The notes: generated by a model not told the origin, from the letters alone. 64,000 nucleotides of DNA from DASRAP01 sp964503275 (GCA_964503275.1 CAZCZO010000008.1:1-64000), one strand, 5' to 3'; shown: positions 31,834 through 41,121, numbered from the stretch's first letter. Made by a program: numbers and translations.

Positions 31834-33108
31834 CGTGCGGTGCAGGTAGTCCAAGGCCAGCGACGAGAGCGTACGCACGCCGAGCGGGAGCACGTCCTCG
31901 TTGACGTGGAAGAGCGGGGAGTGGTTGGCCGGCGCTCGATCGAGCGGGGTGTCGGCCGGCGTCGCAGCGAGGAACAGGAACACGCCGGGGACGCGCAGCT
32001 GGTAGTGCGAGAAGTCCTCGGCGGGCATCGACAGTTTGGCGAGCTTCACCTGGCCGGGGCTCACGCGCTCCAAGGTGGGCAGCACGCTCCGCATCAGCGT
32101 GCTGTCGTTGGCGGTGACGGGGTTGCCGATGTCGATCGCGACCTCGGCGCGGCCACCGCCGCTGCTGGCGATGCCGGTGGCCGTACGGCGCAGCTGCTCG
32201 TGCAGACGGTCGCGCACGGCATTGTCGAAGGTGCGGATGGTGCCGATCAGCACCGCACTGTCGGGGATGATGTTCTCACGCACGCCGCCGTTGAAGGCGC
32301 CGACCGTCACCACGGCAGGGGTGAGGGTGAGGTCGGTCTGGCGGCTCACCAGCGTCTGCAGGGCGGTCACGACCTGCGCGCCGAGCACCACCGGGTCGGT
32401 GCCGTCCCAAGGCCGCGCGCCGTGGGTCTGCCGCCCGTGGATGGTGATGCGGAAGTTGTCCGAGCTGGCCATCAGCGGCCCCTCGCGGTAGCCGATCTCG
32501 CCGACGGGGCCGGGGAACACATGCAGGCCGAAGATCGCGTCGACCTTGGGGGCATCGAGCACGCCCTCGGTGATCATCAGTGGCGCGCCGTCGCGGGGGG
32601 CTTCCTCGGAGGGCTGGAAGATGAACACCACGGTGCCGGGCAGCCGGTCGCGCAGGCGCGACAGGACCTGCGCGGCGCCGAGCAGCATGGCGACGTGTGC
32701 GTCGTGCCCGCAGGCGTGCATGACGCCGACCTCCTGCCCGCGGTACTGGGTCCGCACGGTGGACTTGAAGGGGAGGTCGGTGGCCTCGGCGACGGGAAGG
32801 GCGTCCATGTCGGCGCGCAGGGCGACGGTGGGCCCGGGCCGGGCGCCGCGGAGGACCCCCACGACCCCGTGCTTGGCGACCCCGGTCCGCACCTCGATCC
32901 CCATCTCCACCAAGGCGGCCGCGACGAGCGCCGCGGTGCGCTGTTCCTCGCCAGAGAGTTCGGGGTGCTGGTGGATGTCGCGCCGCCAGCTGACGACGCG
33001 GGCGTTGGCGTCGGCGGCGAGGCGGTCGATGCTCGTGTGCAGCGCGGCGGGGGTCTGCGCGGCGGCGCCGAAGGGGACGGCGAGCAGCGTGAGGAGGAGT
33101 CGACGCAT
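31828..33108 (-). CDS. M20-family amidohydrolase (exported)
   Basis: The 426-residue protein has a signal peptide ending near residue 18 (GAAAQ). The M20D pattern is clear: RRDIHQHPELSGEE, LRADMDALPV, the metal-binding HACGHDAHVAML and the general base pair in FQPSEEAPRDGA. A GRQTHGARPW segment marks the lid/dimerisation domain. This group hydrolyses N-acyl amino acids, as do hippurate or IAA-amino acid hydrolases. Export suggests peptide or acyl-amino acid scavenging. A TAGCTT element lies at 33141-33136, about 28 bases before the ATG, so this transcript has a short leader. Confidence 0.92.
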   Translation of the reverse strand: MRRLLLTLLAVPFGAAAQTPAALHTSIDRLAADANARVVSWRRDIHQHPELSGEEQRTAALVAAALVEMGIEVRTGVAKHGVVGVLRGARPGPTVALRADMDALPVAEATDLPFKSTVRTQYRGQEVGVMHACGHDAHVAMLLGAAQVLSRLRDRLPGTVVFIFQPSEEAPRDGAPLMITEGVLDAPKVDAIFGLHVFPGPVGEIGYREGPLMASSDNFRITIHGRQTHGARPWDGTDPVVLGAQVVTALQTLVSRQTDLTLTPAVVTVGAFNGGVRENIIPDSAVLIGTIRTFDNAVRDRLHEQLRRTATGIASSGGGRAEVAIDIGNPVTANDSTLMRSVLPTLERVSPGQVKLAKLSMPAEDFSHYQLRVPGVFLFLAATPADTPLDRAPANHSPLFHVNEDVLPLGVRTLSSLALDYLHRTR

Positions 33109-33176
33109 GGTGCGGGAGGGCTGGGGGGTACGCAGAAGCTATGCGCGGTGACAGGCGCCAGTGAGGTGCGCCCCGC

Positions 33177-33182
33177 TATTTT
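33177..33182 (+). promoter_or_regulatory. TATTTT -10-like element for pfkA
   Basis: TATTTT lies eight bases before the pfkA ATG, with no Shine-Dalgarno sequence. It is consistent with a leaderless or nearly leaderless transcript. Confidence 0.45.
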
Positions 33183-33190
33183 CCTGCCAT

Positions 33191-34282
33191 ATGCGTATCG
33201 CGATCTCGACTGGCGGGGGTGATGCCCCCGGCCTGAATGCCGTCATCCGTGCGGCGACCCTGTCGGCGCTGGACCGTGGTTGGACCGTGCTGGGCATCAA
33301 GCGCGGCTATATGGGGCTCTTGGGCGAGGACGAGATCGTGCCGCTCACGCGCGAGCTCGTGCGGGGCATCCAGCACCTGGGGGGCACCATCCTGCGGACG
33401 ACGAACCGCGGGAATCCCTTCGAGTATCCGGTGCTCGACGCCGACGGCACCTATCGCTCGGTGGACCGCAGCGACGAACTGATCGCGAACGCGCAGAACC
33501 TCGGTATCCAGGCGATCGTGTCGATCGGTGGGGACGGCTCGCTGGCCATCGCGCAGCGGCTGTTCGAGCGCGGGGTGCGGATCGTGGGGGTGCCGAAGAC
33601 CATCGACAACGACGTCGCGGGCACGATCACGACCTTCGGCTTCGACACCGCGGTGAGCACGGCGCTCGAGGCGATCGACAAGCTGCACACCACGGCGGAG
33701 AGCCACGACCGGGTGATGGTGCTCGAGGTGATGGGGCGTGACGCCGGGTTCATCGCGCTGCACGCGGGGCTCGCGGGATCGGCCGACGTGATCCTCATCC
33801 CCGAGATCCCGTACGATCTTGACGCGGTGTGTCAGGTGGTGCGCGACCGCGACGCGAGTGGGCGGCGCTATACGTTGGTGGTCGTGGCGGAGGGGGCCAA
33901 GCCGATCGGAGGGAACACCTCGGTGATGGGTGCGTCGCTGCCGGGACAGGCGCGGCGCGTCGGCGGGGTGGCCGACGGGCTCGCGGCGGCGATCCAGTCG
34001 CGGACCGGCAAGGAATCGCGCTCGATGGTGCTGGGGCATCTGCAGCGGGGCGGGATGCCCACGGGGTACGACCGGTTGCTGGCGACGCGGTTCGGCGGTG
34101 CCGCGATCGAGGCACTCGCGGCGGGCAAGTGGGGTCATATGGTGGCGCTGCAGTCGCCGCACATCGTGACGGTCCCCATCGCCGAGGTGCTGCAGGAGTT
34201 GAAGCGGGTGGATCCCATGCACGATGTGGTGCGGACCGCCCGAGCGACGGGAGTGAGTTTCGGAGAGCCGCGCACGCGCTAG
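33191..34282 (+). CDS. pfkA: 6-phosphofructokinase
   Basis: The 363-residue protein begins with MRIAISTGGGDAPGLNAVIR. It has IGGDGSLAIAQ and the catalytic VPKTIDNDVAGT. In this family a Gly in GGDG favours ATP as donor, whereas Asp (GGDD) favours pyrophosphate. Lys in PKTIDND is shared with PPi-type enzymes and with the Gly/Lys group of actinobacterial ATP enzymes. ATP use is therefore predicted, without the classical allosteric type. It phosphorylates fructose 6-phosphate in glycolysis. An upstream in-frame start at 33161 is rejected in favour of the ATG at 33191. Confidence 0.94.
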   Translation: MRIAISTGGGDAPGLNAVIRAATLSALDRGWTVLGIKRGYMGLLGEDEIVPLTRELVRGIQHLGGTILRTTNRGNPFEYPVLDADGTYRSVDRSDELIANAQNLGIQAIVSIGGDGSLAIAQRLFERGVRIVGVPKTIDNDVAGTITTFGFDTAVSTALEAIDKLHTTAESHDRVMVLEVMGRDAGFIALHAGLAGSADVILIPEIPYDLDAVCQVVRDRDASGRRYTLVVVAEGAKPIGGNTSVMGASLPGQARRVGGVADGLAAAIQSRTGKESRSMVLGHLQRGGMPTGYDRLLATRFGGAAIEALAAGKWGHMVALQSPHIVTVPIAEVLQELKRVDPMHDVVRTARATGVSFGEPRTR

Positions 34283-34421
34283 TGTCGGGCGTGGGTGGGC
34301 TAACCGAACGGCGGTTCGTGGCGTCTACCAGAGTGAGCGGTCCTTCGCGGGACTGACGAGTGAACCCTGCCGACCGGCGCGGTGTCACACCGATGTGCCG
34401 CGACTCCTTCGATCCGAGCCG

Positions 34422-37016
34422 ATGTTCCGACTGGACACCCCCGAGCGTCTCCAAGCCGCTCTGCACGACGCCTATGTCATCGAGCGGGAGCTCGGGGGCG
34501 GGGGGATGTCGCGGACCTACGTGGCCCGGGAGGTCGCGCTGGACCGGCGGGTCGTGCTCAAGGTGCTGCCGCCCGACCTTGCGGCGACGGTCTCGCACGA
34601 GCGGTTCCGGCGCGAGATCCTGACCATCGCCTCGCTGCAGCACCCGAACATCGTCGGCATCCTCACCACCGACGAAGTCGAAGGGCTGCCGTACTTCACG
34701 ATGCCCTTCGTCGAGGGCGAGTCGCTGCGCATGCGGCTCGAGCGGCAGGGGCCGCTGAGCATCGCGCAGACGGTGACGATCCTGCGCGATGTAGCGCGCG
34801 CGCTCTCGTACGCGCACGAGCGCGGCGTGGTGCACCGCGACATCAAGCCCGACAACGTGCTGCTGTCGGCCGGCGCGGCGGTGGTGGCTGACTTCGGGAT
34901 CGCCAAGGCCCTCACCTCGGCGCGTGAGGACCGGCACGAGCCCGCACGCTCCGGGTCCATCACGGCCGCGGGCATGGCGCTGGGGACGCCGGCGTACATG
35001 GCGCCGGAGCAGGCGGCGGGCGATCCCAATGCGGATTCGCGCACGGATCTGTACTCGTTCGGCGTGATGGCGTACGAGATGCTCACCGGCACCACGCCGT
35101 TCACGGGGCGTTCGCCCGCCCAATTGATGGCCGCGCACATCGCCGAGCCGCCGCCGGCGATCGCGGCGGCGCGGTCCGATGTCCCCCGCGCGCTGGCCGA
35201 CCTGGTCATGGCCTGTCTGCAGAAGGAGCCTGGCGCGCGTCCTGGCTCCGCGCTCGAGGTCGCACAGGCGCTCGAGGATCCGGCCATGGTCAGCGGTGCC
35301 TTCGCATCGGCGCCCTCGCTGCCCGCGACGATGGCATCGGTGCCGGCGCCGCCGCGTGTCCGGCCCGCGACCGCGCTGCTCGCAGCGGGTCTGTTGCTCG
35401 CCCTTGGGACGTTCCTTGCGCCCAGGTTGCGGGTCACGAGCGGCGATGTCCCACCGAGCGAGGTGCCGCCCGTCGCCAGCCTCGATGCCCGGGCCATCGC
35501 CGTGATGCCGCTGGTGAGTCTCAGTGCCGATTCGACCGACGAGTATCTCGCGGCCGGCATGACCGACGAGCTCGCGAGCGCGCTGGTGCGTGTGGGTGAC
35601 TTCCGGGTCGTGTCGCGGTCGGCCTCGCAGCTGGCGCAGCAGCGGGGGGCCACACCGACCGAGATCGGCCGTGACCTCGGGGTCTCATATCTGCTCGAGG
35701 GTACGGTGCAACGGCAGGGTGACCGGGTGCGCGTCACGACGCGGCTCGTGAGCGCTGCCGATGGCTTCACCGTGTGGTCCGACGTGTACGACCGTGCGGG
35801 CCGCGACCTCTTCGCGGTGCAGGACGAGTTGGCGCTGGCGGTGGTCGAGGCGGTCGGCGAGGAACTGGGCGTGCCGGTGGGGGCGGCGTTGGCCGATCGC
35901 AGCGCCTCGACGCCGGCGACCCCGTCGCCCGTCGCGGTCGGGAGTGCCGCCGCCCCCGCCCCCGCGCCGCCGGTCGCGTTGGTCGCGCGCAGTGCGGTCG
36001 ATCCCGTCGCCTACGACCACTATCTGCGCGGCCTCGCGCTCTCGCAGCGGCGCGATGCGGCCTCGCTCAACGAAGCCTTGCGTGAATTCGGTCTCGCCGT
36101 GCGCCGCGACTCCGGGTTCGCGCGCGCGTGGGCGGGTATCGCGACGACGCAGGCGCAGTTGCCGTCGGTGACCACGCTCGATGCGCGCACCGCGAGTGCC
36201 CGTGGACTTGCGGCCGCCGAGCGTGCGATCCAGCTCGACCCGCAGCTCGCCGCTGGTTATGCGGCGCGCGGGATGCTCGCTATGCTGAACTGGGAGTTCG
36301 ACGCCGCCGAGCGCGATCTCGCGCGGGCCCTGAGTCTCGATCAGGACGATGCGCTCGCCCTGCAATGGATGGGGGAACTGCGCCTGCGGCGCGGCGACGC
36401 CAGCGGGGCGACCGCGGTGCTGCGGCGCGCAGAGGTGCTCGACCCCGCGAGCCCCGGGATCGCCACGTTCCGTGCGCTGGCGCGCCACTCGACCGGCTCG
36501 CTCGACAGCGCTCTCGCGACGGCGCGGCGCACGACGGAGTCGGCGCCGACCCTCGTCGCGCCGCGCTTGGTGTACGGCTCGCTGCTCCTCGACGGTGGCC
36601 AGACCGATGAGGCGATCCGGGAGTTGCAGGCGGCCCGGGCGCTGTCGCCCAACGCGCCGTCGGTGTTGGGCGCGCTGGGCGCGGCGTTCGCCCTGAATGG
36701 GGAGCGCGTCCGCGCCGAGGACCTGCTGAATCAGTTGCGAGCGAACCCCAATGCGCCGTCGGCGGCGACCGCGACCGCCAAGGTGCTGGTCTCGCTCGGC
36801 GAACGCGACTCGGCCTTCGTGTACCTGTACAAGGCGGCGGACGCGCGCGACCCCTCGTTCGCGTCGGAACCCCTGTCCCTGCATGTGTGGGACCCCATCC
36901 GCGGCGATCCGCGCTTCGCCGAGCTGCTGCGTCGGGTCGGGCCTCGGACGGAGCGCGACGGGCGGCGACCGCCGCCGCCGAACGCGCCGCCGGCTGGCCG
37001 GGGCCGCGGGGGGTGA
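34422..37016 (+). CDS. Ser/Thr kinase fused to TolB-like and TPR domains
   Basis: The 864-residue protein has a kinase domain (about 15-285) with Lys47 (VVLKVLPPDL), HRDIKPDN (Asp140) and DFG (Asp157). A Pro/Ala linker and one transmembrane helix follow near 330-345 (ALLAAGLLLALGTFLA). A TolB/FlgO-like domain comes next (AIAVMPLVSLSADSTDEYLA, DLGVSYLLEGTVQRQGDRVR), then a TPR region of about 300 residues. This architecture is frequent in Gemmatimonadota and Acidobacteriota and is thought to sense signals outside the membrane. The ATG at 34422 is preferred over an in-frame GTG nine codons earlier. Confidence 0.92.
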   Translation: MFRLDTPERLQAALHDAYVIERELGGGGMSRTYVAREVALDRRVVLKVLPPDLAATVSHERFRREILTIASLQHPNIVGILTTDEVEGLPYFTMPFVEGESLRMRLERQGPLSIAQTVTILRDVARALSYAHERGVVHRDIKPDNVLLSAGAAVVADFGIAKALTSAREDRHEPARSGSITAAGMALGTPAYMAPEQAAGDPNADSRTDLYSFGVMAYEMLTGTTPFTGRSPAQLMAAHIAEPPPAIAAARSDVPRALADLVMACLQKEPGARPGSALEVAQALEDPAMVSGAFASAPSLPATMASVPAPPRVRPATALLAAGLLLALGTFLAPRLRVTSGDVPPSEVPPVASLDARAIAVMPLVSLSADSTDEYLAAGMTDELASALVRVGDFRVVSRSASQLAQQRGATPTEIGRDLGVSYLLEGTVQRQGDRVRVTTRLVSAADGFTVWSDVYDRAGRDLFAVQDELALAVVEAVGEELGVPVGAALADRSASTPATPSPVAVGSAAAPAPAPPVALVARSAVDPVAYDHYLRGLALSQRRDAASLNEALREFGLAVRRDSGFARAWAGIATTQAQLPSVTTLDARTASARGLAAAERAIQLDPQLAAGYAARGMLAMLNWEFDAAERDLARALSLDQDDALALQWMGELRLRRGDASGATAVLRRAEVLDPASPGIATFRALARHSTGSLDSALATARRTTESAPTLVAPRLVYGSLLLDGGQTDEAIRELQAARALSPNAPSVLGALGAAFALNGERVRAEDLLNQLRANPNAPSAATATAKVLVSLGERDSAFVYLYKAADARDPSFASEPLSLHVWDPIRGDPRFAELLRRVGPRTERDGRRPPPPNAPPAGRGRGG

Positions 37017-37036
37017 ACTCCGGTGGCCGCGCGGGG

Positions 37037-37042
37037 TAACTT
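37037..37042 (+). promoter_or_regulatory. TAACTT -10-like element before the RDS-repeat gene
   Basis: TAACTT lies 27 bases before the GTG start, which allows a 5' leader of about 20 bases. It suggests that the small gene can be transcribed apart from the kinase. Confidence 0.35.
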
Positions 37043-37069
37043 CACAGGTCACCCCAGACCTTCGGACCC

Positions 37070-37546
37070 GTGTCGCCTGCGCGTTTCGCCCTCCCTGCAC
37101 TGCTCTTCGCCCTCCCCGCGATCGCTCGTGGGCAGGTGCGTGCGGTGGAGTCGCCGGTGCCGTCGGCCTACATGCCGCCCGCAGGGATGTGCCGCATTTG
37201 GGTGCAGGGCGTGCCTGCCGACAAGCAACCGGCGCCCACGGATTGCCCGACCGCGCTGCGCAACAGTCCGCCGAATGGGCGCGTGATCTTCGGTCCCAGC
37301 AAGGACACCGCGCGGTCCGGGGCGCTCTCGGGGCTGCTGCGCTCGAAGGCGTTGCCGTTGCCGGCGGCGTTGTCCGGCGGCCGAGTCGCCGCACCGCCGG
37401 CCGGGGCCGCGGCGACGCGCAGCGGGCCGGCCCGGACGACATCGGCCGGCGCGGCACGCGACTCGTTGCTGCGGCGCGATTCGCTCAGTCTGCGCGACTC
37501 GTCACGGCGTCGCGATTCGACGATCCGGCGGGATTCGGTGGGGTGA
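37070..37546 (+). CDS. Secreted protein with C-terminal Arg-Asp-Ser repeats
   Basis: The 158-residue protein has a GTG start and a signal peptide ending near residue 22 (AIARGQ). A conserved-looking motif, YMPPAGMCRIWVQGVP with a second Cys soon after (PAPTDC), could form a disulphide. The C-terminal 30 residues carry five RDS units (for example RRDSLSLRDSSRRRDS), giving a very basic, serine-rich tail. RRxS-type sites are favoured by many basophilic kinases, but the tail is predicted to be outside the cytoplasm. No function can be assigned. Confidence 0.7.
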   Translation: MSPARFALPALLFALPAIARGQVRAVESPVPSAYMPPAGMCRIWVQGVPADKQPAPTDCPTALRNSPPNGRVIFGPSKDTARSGALSGLLRSKALPLPAALSGGRVAAPPAGAAATRSGPARTTSAGAARDSLLRRDSLSLRDSSRRRDSTIRRDSVG

Positions 37547-37578
37547 ATGGGCGCGGGGGCGTCGCGCCGCCCCCGCGT

Positions 37579-37584
37579 TAGCTT
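37579..37584 (+). promoter_or_regulatory. TAGCTT -10-like element for the DEVH-box helicase
   Basis: TAGCTT, six bases (cccgcc), then ATG. The same hexamer and spacing occur at nadE on the other strand. Confidence 0.5.
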
Positions 37585-37590
37585 CCCGCC

Positions 37591-40311
37591 ATGCGCGAAG
37601 TCCGTGATCCGTATCTGCCCCTCGACCGCGAGGTCTTCGTCGCGGCGGGCCCGCCCACCGGTCGTGTCATCGTCATCGCGCCGACGCGTGCGGCCTGCGA
37701 GACCATCGAGCTGGCCTTCGAGCTCGACATCGAGACCATCCTCTGGGAGCGGCACGGGCGGGAACTGACGGCACTCGCCGAGGCCCGGAAGCCCTTCGGG
37801 ATCATGGCGGGCACGGGCACCGGCAAGACGCTTGCCGTGCGCCCCATCGCCGCCGCGTTGCTCGGGACCGGCGAGCTCCGGGTCGGGGTCATCAACCGCG
37901 AACGCGAAGCGACGCCCGAGTCGCCGAGTTGGAACGTGGTCATCGTGACCACCGGGATCGCGCGGCGCTGGTTCCAGGACGGCGACATCACCGCCCGCGA
38001 CACGCTGATCGTGGACGAGGTGCACCAGACCTCCGCCGAGTTGGAACTCTGCCTCGCCCTCGGCAAGCGCACGGGGTGCCGCTTCATCTGGCTCTCCGCG
38101 ACGGTCGATCCGGCCTTCTACCGCCGGTATCTCGATGCGGCGGCGGTGGTGGAGAGCTCGGTGTTCGATCCCGCGCGCGCGGCCGACGTGCGCGTGGAGG
38201 CGAAGGATCCCGTCAGTTTCCTCGACGACAAGTGGCTGGCGCGCGTCGTGAAGGAGAAGCGTGGTGTCGGCGTCTTCCTGCCGACGCGCGCGATGGTCGA
38301 GCAGGTGGCCGACAGTGTGCGGGCGCGCTGGCCACGGCTGACCGTGGCGCATTATCACGGCGGTGAGCCGATCCGCGTCATCCGCCCGTTCCTCGACGGC
38401 GATGTGTCGGGCCCCTTCCTGTTGACGATGACCGCCGCCGGGCAGAGCGCACTCAACGTGCGCGGCCTCGACACGGTGGTGATCGACGATACGCGTTTCG
38501 CGAACGTGATCGAGCGCGGCCGCAACGTGCTGACGAAGCTCACCTTGGGCCCCAACGAGATCCTGCAGATGGCGGGGCGCGTGCACGGGCGCGTGGCCGG
38601 CGGCCGGGTGTTCATCCTCAGCGACCGCGATCTCGACTTCGGGTCGCTGCGCCCGATCGCGCCGGAGTTCCAGCTGGCAGGTGACTCCGAGCGGGTCGCT
38701 CTGACCTGCGCAGCGCTCGGCGTGCGCGCTGATGCGCTCGACCTGCCGGTCCCGTTGGACCGCGTGGCGTATCGCCGTGCGTTGGCGCTGCTCGAGGAGC
38801 GCGGGATCGCCGACAACGGGGTGCTGACGGCGTACGGCCGCGCCGTCGAGGCCATGCCCTGCGAGCGTCCTTGGGCGGAGTTGCTCGTCCATGCCGACGA
38901 TGCGATGCTGCCGGCGCTGGCCGTCATGAGCGGTATCGAGTCGCTGCACCGCATGACGCGCGAGGAGCGCGACCTGCGGGGCCTCGCGCTGGCCGGGAGC
39001 GATCATCTGACGGCGTACAACGTGTACGCGGAGGCCTACACCAAGCACGGCTTCGTGGGCGATGTGTACGGGCTGCCGCGGCATCTCTTCCACGAGGAGA
39101 TCGCGGAGTGGGCCGAGGGGCGCGGGGTCTTGGTGAAGGCGCTGGAGGACGCCGCGCTGGCGATGGCCAGCGTGTATCGCGCGCTGAAGCTGCCGCTGCC
39201 TGCCGCGCTGCCGCAGGCCGGCGACCGCATGCTGCGTGCGTTCCAAGAGTTGGTCGCGCAGTGGATGCCGTTCGCGCTGGTGATCGACGAAGAGACGGCG
39301 GAGGGTGAGTCCGCGCGGGTGTCACGCACCAGCATGTGCGGGAGTTGGGGCGCGGTCGCGGGCACCATCCGCTATTTCGCTGACCGCTTCGGCACCCCGC
39401 GGGCGGCCATCGAGGGGACGCAGATCCCGCGCGACCTGATCCGGCGGCACGCGCGCGAGCATCCACCGGAGATCCGCTTCGACAAGGAACGCGCGCACAC
39501 GCCGCTGCTGCTCCGGCATCGGGTCAGCTACTTCGGATTCGATCTCGAGTCCGACGAGCAGCCGCTGCGCAGTTGGTCCGGTGCGCAGGGGGCCGAGGCG
39601 CGACGGGTGCTCGCGACGGCGTTGGCCACCGGTGAGGCCCTGCATCCGTCGGTGCGTCGCAACGAGCGCGAGATCGCGGCGGTGCGCGAGTATTGGCGGC
39701 GCAGTGGGGGGACGACCCCGCGGCTTGGCGTCGAGGAGTTGGCGGCGCGCTACGAGGAAGCGCTGCGCGACGTGCAGGATGTCCAGCAGTGGCGCGCCGC
39801 GCGCCCGGAGTTGGCGCTGGGCGACCTGGTCCCCGCCGCGCTGCGCGAGCGCCTCGATGCCCTGCCCGGGGTGGTGCTGATCCGGGACCGCGCGGTGCCG
39901 TTGGAGTACGACGTGGAGTACGACGCCACGGGTGCGCCATTCGGCGTCGTGCGCCTGCGACTGCACGAGAAGCTGGCGCGGACGCTGGTCGACGAAGAGC
40001 TCCCGACGCTCGACCGTCCGCTGCGCTTCGTGGTGCCTCGCGGCGCGCGGGGTGCCGCGCGGGGCGCGAGTCTGGCGGCGGTGCAGGAGGCCTTGGATCG
40101 GCCGTGGAGCGATGACGAGCTGCGTCGTGGTCCTCGCGGCGGGACCGGTGGCCGGTCGAAGGTGGAGGAGCTGCGCCGCGCGCAGCGGTCTGGCGACCGG
40201 GTCCACGGGGGTGGCCGCGGTCACGAGGCGCGCCGCGATGGGGGTCGTGGGAAAGGCCGCGGTGGTCGCAGTGGCGGGAAAGGCGGAGGTCGCGGAAAGG
40301 GTCGCCGGTGA
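37591..40311 (+). CDS. DEAH/DEVH-box helicase, HrpB-like, with basic Gly-rich tail
   Basis: The 906-residue protein has Walker A AGTGTGKT near residue 74, DEVH in LIVDEVHQTS near 139, and LSAT near 168, so it is an SF2 helicase. Domain 2 shows VFLPTRAMVEQVADS and QMAGRVHGR in place of the usual QRxGRxGR. The C-terminal 400 residues are not a standard HrpA/HrpB tail, though the overall plan is closest to HrpB. The last 60 residues are rich in Gly, Arg and Lys (GRGKGRGGRSGGKGGGRG), an RNA-binding type tail. Role in RNA metabolism is inferred. Confidence 0.82.
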   Translation: MREVRDPYLPLDREVFVAAGPPTGRVIVIAPTRAACETIELAFELDIETILWERHGRELTALAEARKPFGIMAGTGTGKTLAVRPIAAALLGTGELRVGVINREREATPESPSWNVVIVTTGIARRWFQDGDITARDTLIVDEVHQTSAELELCLALGKRTGCRFIWLSATVDPAFYRRYLDAAAVVESSVFDPARAADVRVEAKDPVSFLDDKWLARVVKEKRGVGVFLPTRAMVEQVADSVRARWPRLTVAHYHGGEPIRVIRPFLDGDVSGPFLLTMTAAGQSALNVRGLDTVVIDDTRFANVIERGRNVLTKLTLGPNEILQMAGRVHGRVAGGRVFILSDRDLDFGSLRPIAPEFQLAGDSERVALTCAALGVRADALDLPVPLDRVAYRRALALLEERGIADNGVLTAYGRAVEAMPCERPWAELLVHADDAMLPALAVMSGIESLHRMTREERDLRGLALAGSDHLTAYNVYAEAYTKHGFVGDVYGLPRHLFHEEIAEWAEGRGVLVKALEDAALAMASVYRALKLPLPAALPQAGDRMLRAFQELVAQWMPFALVIDEETAEGESARVSRTSMCGSWGAVAGTIRYFADRFGTPRAAIEGTQIPRDLIRRHAREHPPEIRFDKERAHTPLLLRHRVSYFGFDLESDEQPLRSWSGAQGAEARRVLATALATGEALHPSVRRNEREIAAVREYWRRSGGTTPRLGVEELAARYEEALRDVQDVQQWRAARPELALGDLVPAALRERLDALPGVVLIRDRAVPLEYDVEYDATGAPFGVVRLRLHEKLARTLVDEELPTLDRPLRFVVPRGARGAARGASLAAVQEALDRPWSDDELRRGPRGGTGGRSKVEELRRAQRSGDRVHGGGRGHEARRDGGRGKGRGGRSGGKGGGRGKGRR

Positions 40312-40320
40312 AGGACTCGT

Positions 40321-40370
40321 GGGACCAAGCTTGTCCCAATAGTGTCCGAAAATCGGACGGCTGGAAAGCC
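40321..40370. promoter_or_regulatory. Cluster of small palindromes upstream of the TetR gene
   Basis: Three dyads follow each other: GGGACcAAGCTTGTCCC (40321-40337, one inserted base), GTCCGAaaaTCGGAC (40344-40358) and GGCTggaaAGCC (40359-40370). They may end the helicase transcript or act as regulator sites. None has a T-run. Confidence 0.4.
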
Positions 40371-40423
40371 TCGAAGCGAATAAGCTGTTGCTGTATATGC
40401 TTTTAGGCAGACGAATGACGACC

Positions 40424-40459
40424 CCTTGAATTATTGGACTGACAAGTCCATATTCAAGG
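40424..40459 (+). promoter_or_regulatory. TetR-gene promoter inside a nested palindrome (probable operator)
   Basis: Outer arms CCTTGAAT (40424-40431) and ATTCAAGG (40452-40459) and inner arms TGGACT (40435-40440) and AGTCCA (40445-40450) form a two-layer dyad. The promoter is embedded in it: TTGAAT (40426-40431), 17 bases, CATATT (40449-40454), six bases, then the ATG. A bound repressor would cover both promoter elements. Autorepression by the encoded TetR protein is the natural inference. Confidence 0.65.
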
Positions 40460-40460
40460 C

Positions 40461-41066
40461 ATGAGCGATCGACGCGCCACCATCCTTGACGCCGCCGCGA
40501 CTCTCCTCGCGGAGCGCGGCTACTCGCAGGTCTCCGTCGACGACGTGATCTGCCAGTCCGGCCTCTCGGGCAAGAGCCACTTCTACCATTACTTCCGCTC
40601 CAAGGAGCAGCTCGCGCACGAGGTCATCGAGCGGCAGTTCGAGCGCGTCTGCGAGCGCGGCCTCGCGATCCTGCGCGAGCCGATGATCGACCCGCTCGAC
40701 CGTCTCACGCTGTTCATCGACACCCTGGTCGCGCTGCAGGTCGAGCGCGGCCTCAAGGGCGGGTCACCCTTCGGCGCCATCGGCATCGACCTCGCGGGCA
40801 TGGACGACGGCTACCGGCAGCGTGTGGCGACCGTCTTCGACCGCTGGGCCACGCAGCTGCAGTCGCTGCTGTGGGAGATGCGGGACCGCTTCGTGGTCGG
40901 CACCGATTCGCGCCGCACCGCGCACTTCATCATGTCGGCGCTCGAGGGGGCCGTCACCTTGTCGCGCGTCAAGCAGGACGCCGGTGTCATGCAAGGTGTC
41001 GCCTTCGAGCTGAAGCGCTACATCGGATCGCAGGTCCGCCACGGGGGGCCCCGTGCCCATGCGTAA
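40461..41066 (+). CDS. TetR/AcrR-family transcriptional regulator
   Basis: The 201-residue protein has an N-terminal TetR helix-turn-helix (RATILDAAATLLAERGYSQV, then GLSGKSHFYHYFRSKEQLA) and a C-terminal ligand-binding helical domain. The second half resembles the LmrA/YxaF-type C-terminal domain. The mRNA is predicted to be leaderless. The stop codon lies downstream of an in-frame ATG of the sigma-factor frame (41059), but the likely sigma start is 55 bases after this stop. No transporter is adjacent, so the inducer is unknown. Confidence 0.92.
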   Translation: MSDRRATILDAAATLLAERGYSQVSVDDVICQSGLSGKSHFYHYFRSKEQLAHEVIERQFERVCERGLAILREPMIDPLDRLTLFIDTLVALQVERGLKGGSPFGAIGIDLAGMDDGYRQRVATVFDRWATQLQSLLWEMRDRFVVGTDSRRTAHFIMSALEGAVTLSRVKQDAGVMQGVAFELKRYIGSQVRHGGPRAHA

Positions 41067-41121
41067 GTCCACCAGTGCCCGCGGCGCACGCCGCGACGCG
41101 CGAGATCAGGGAGTGCAGGAG

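Noticed and set aside
33191..34282. Pyrophosphate-dependent phosphofructokinase
   Set aside because: The donor-determining position is Gly (GGDG), not Asp, so ATP is the better prediction despite the PKTIDND lysine.
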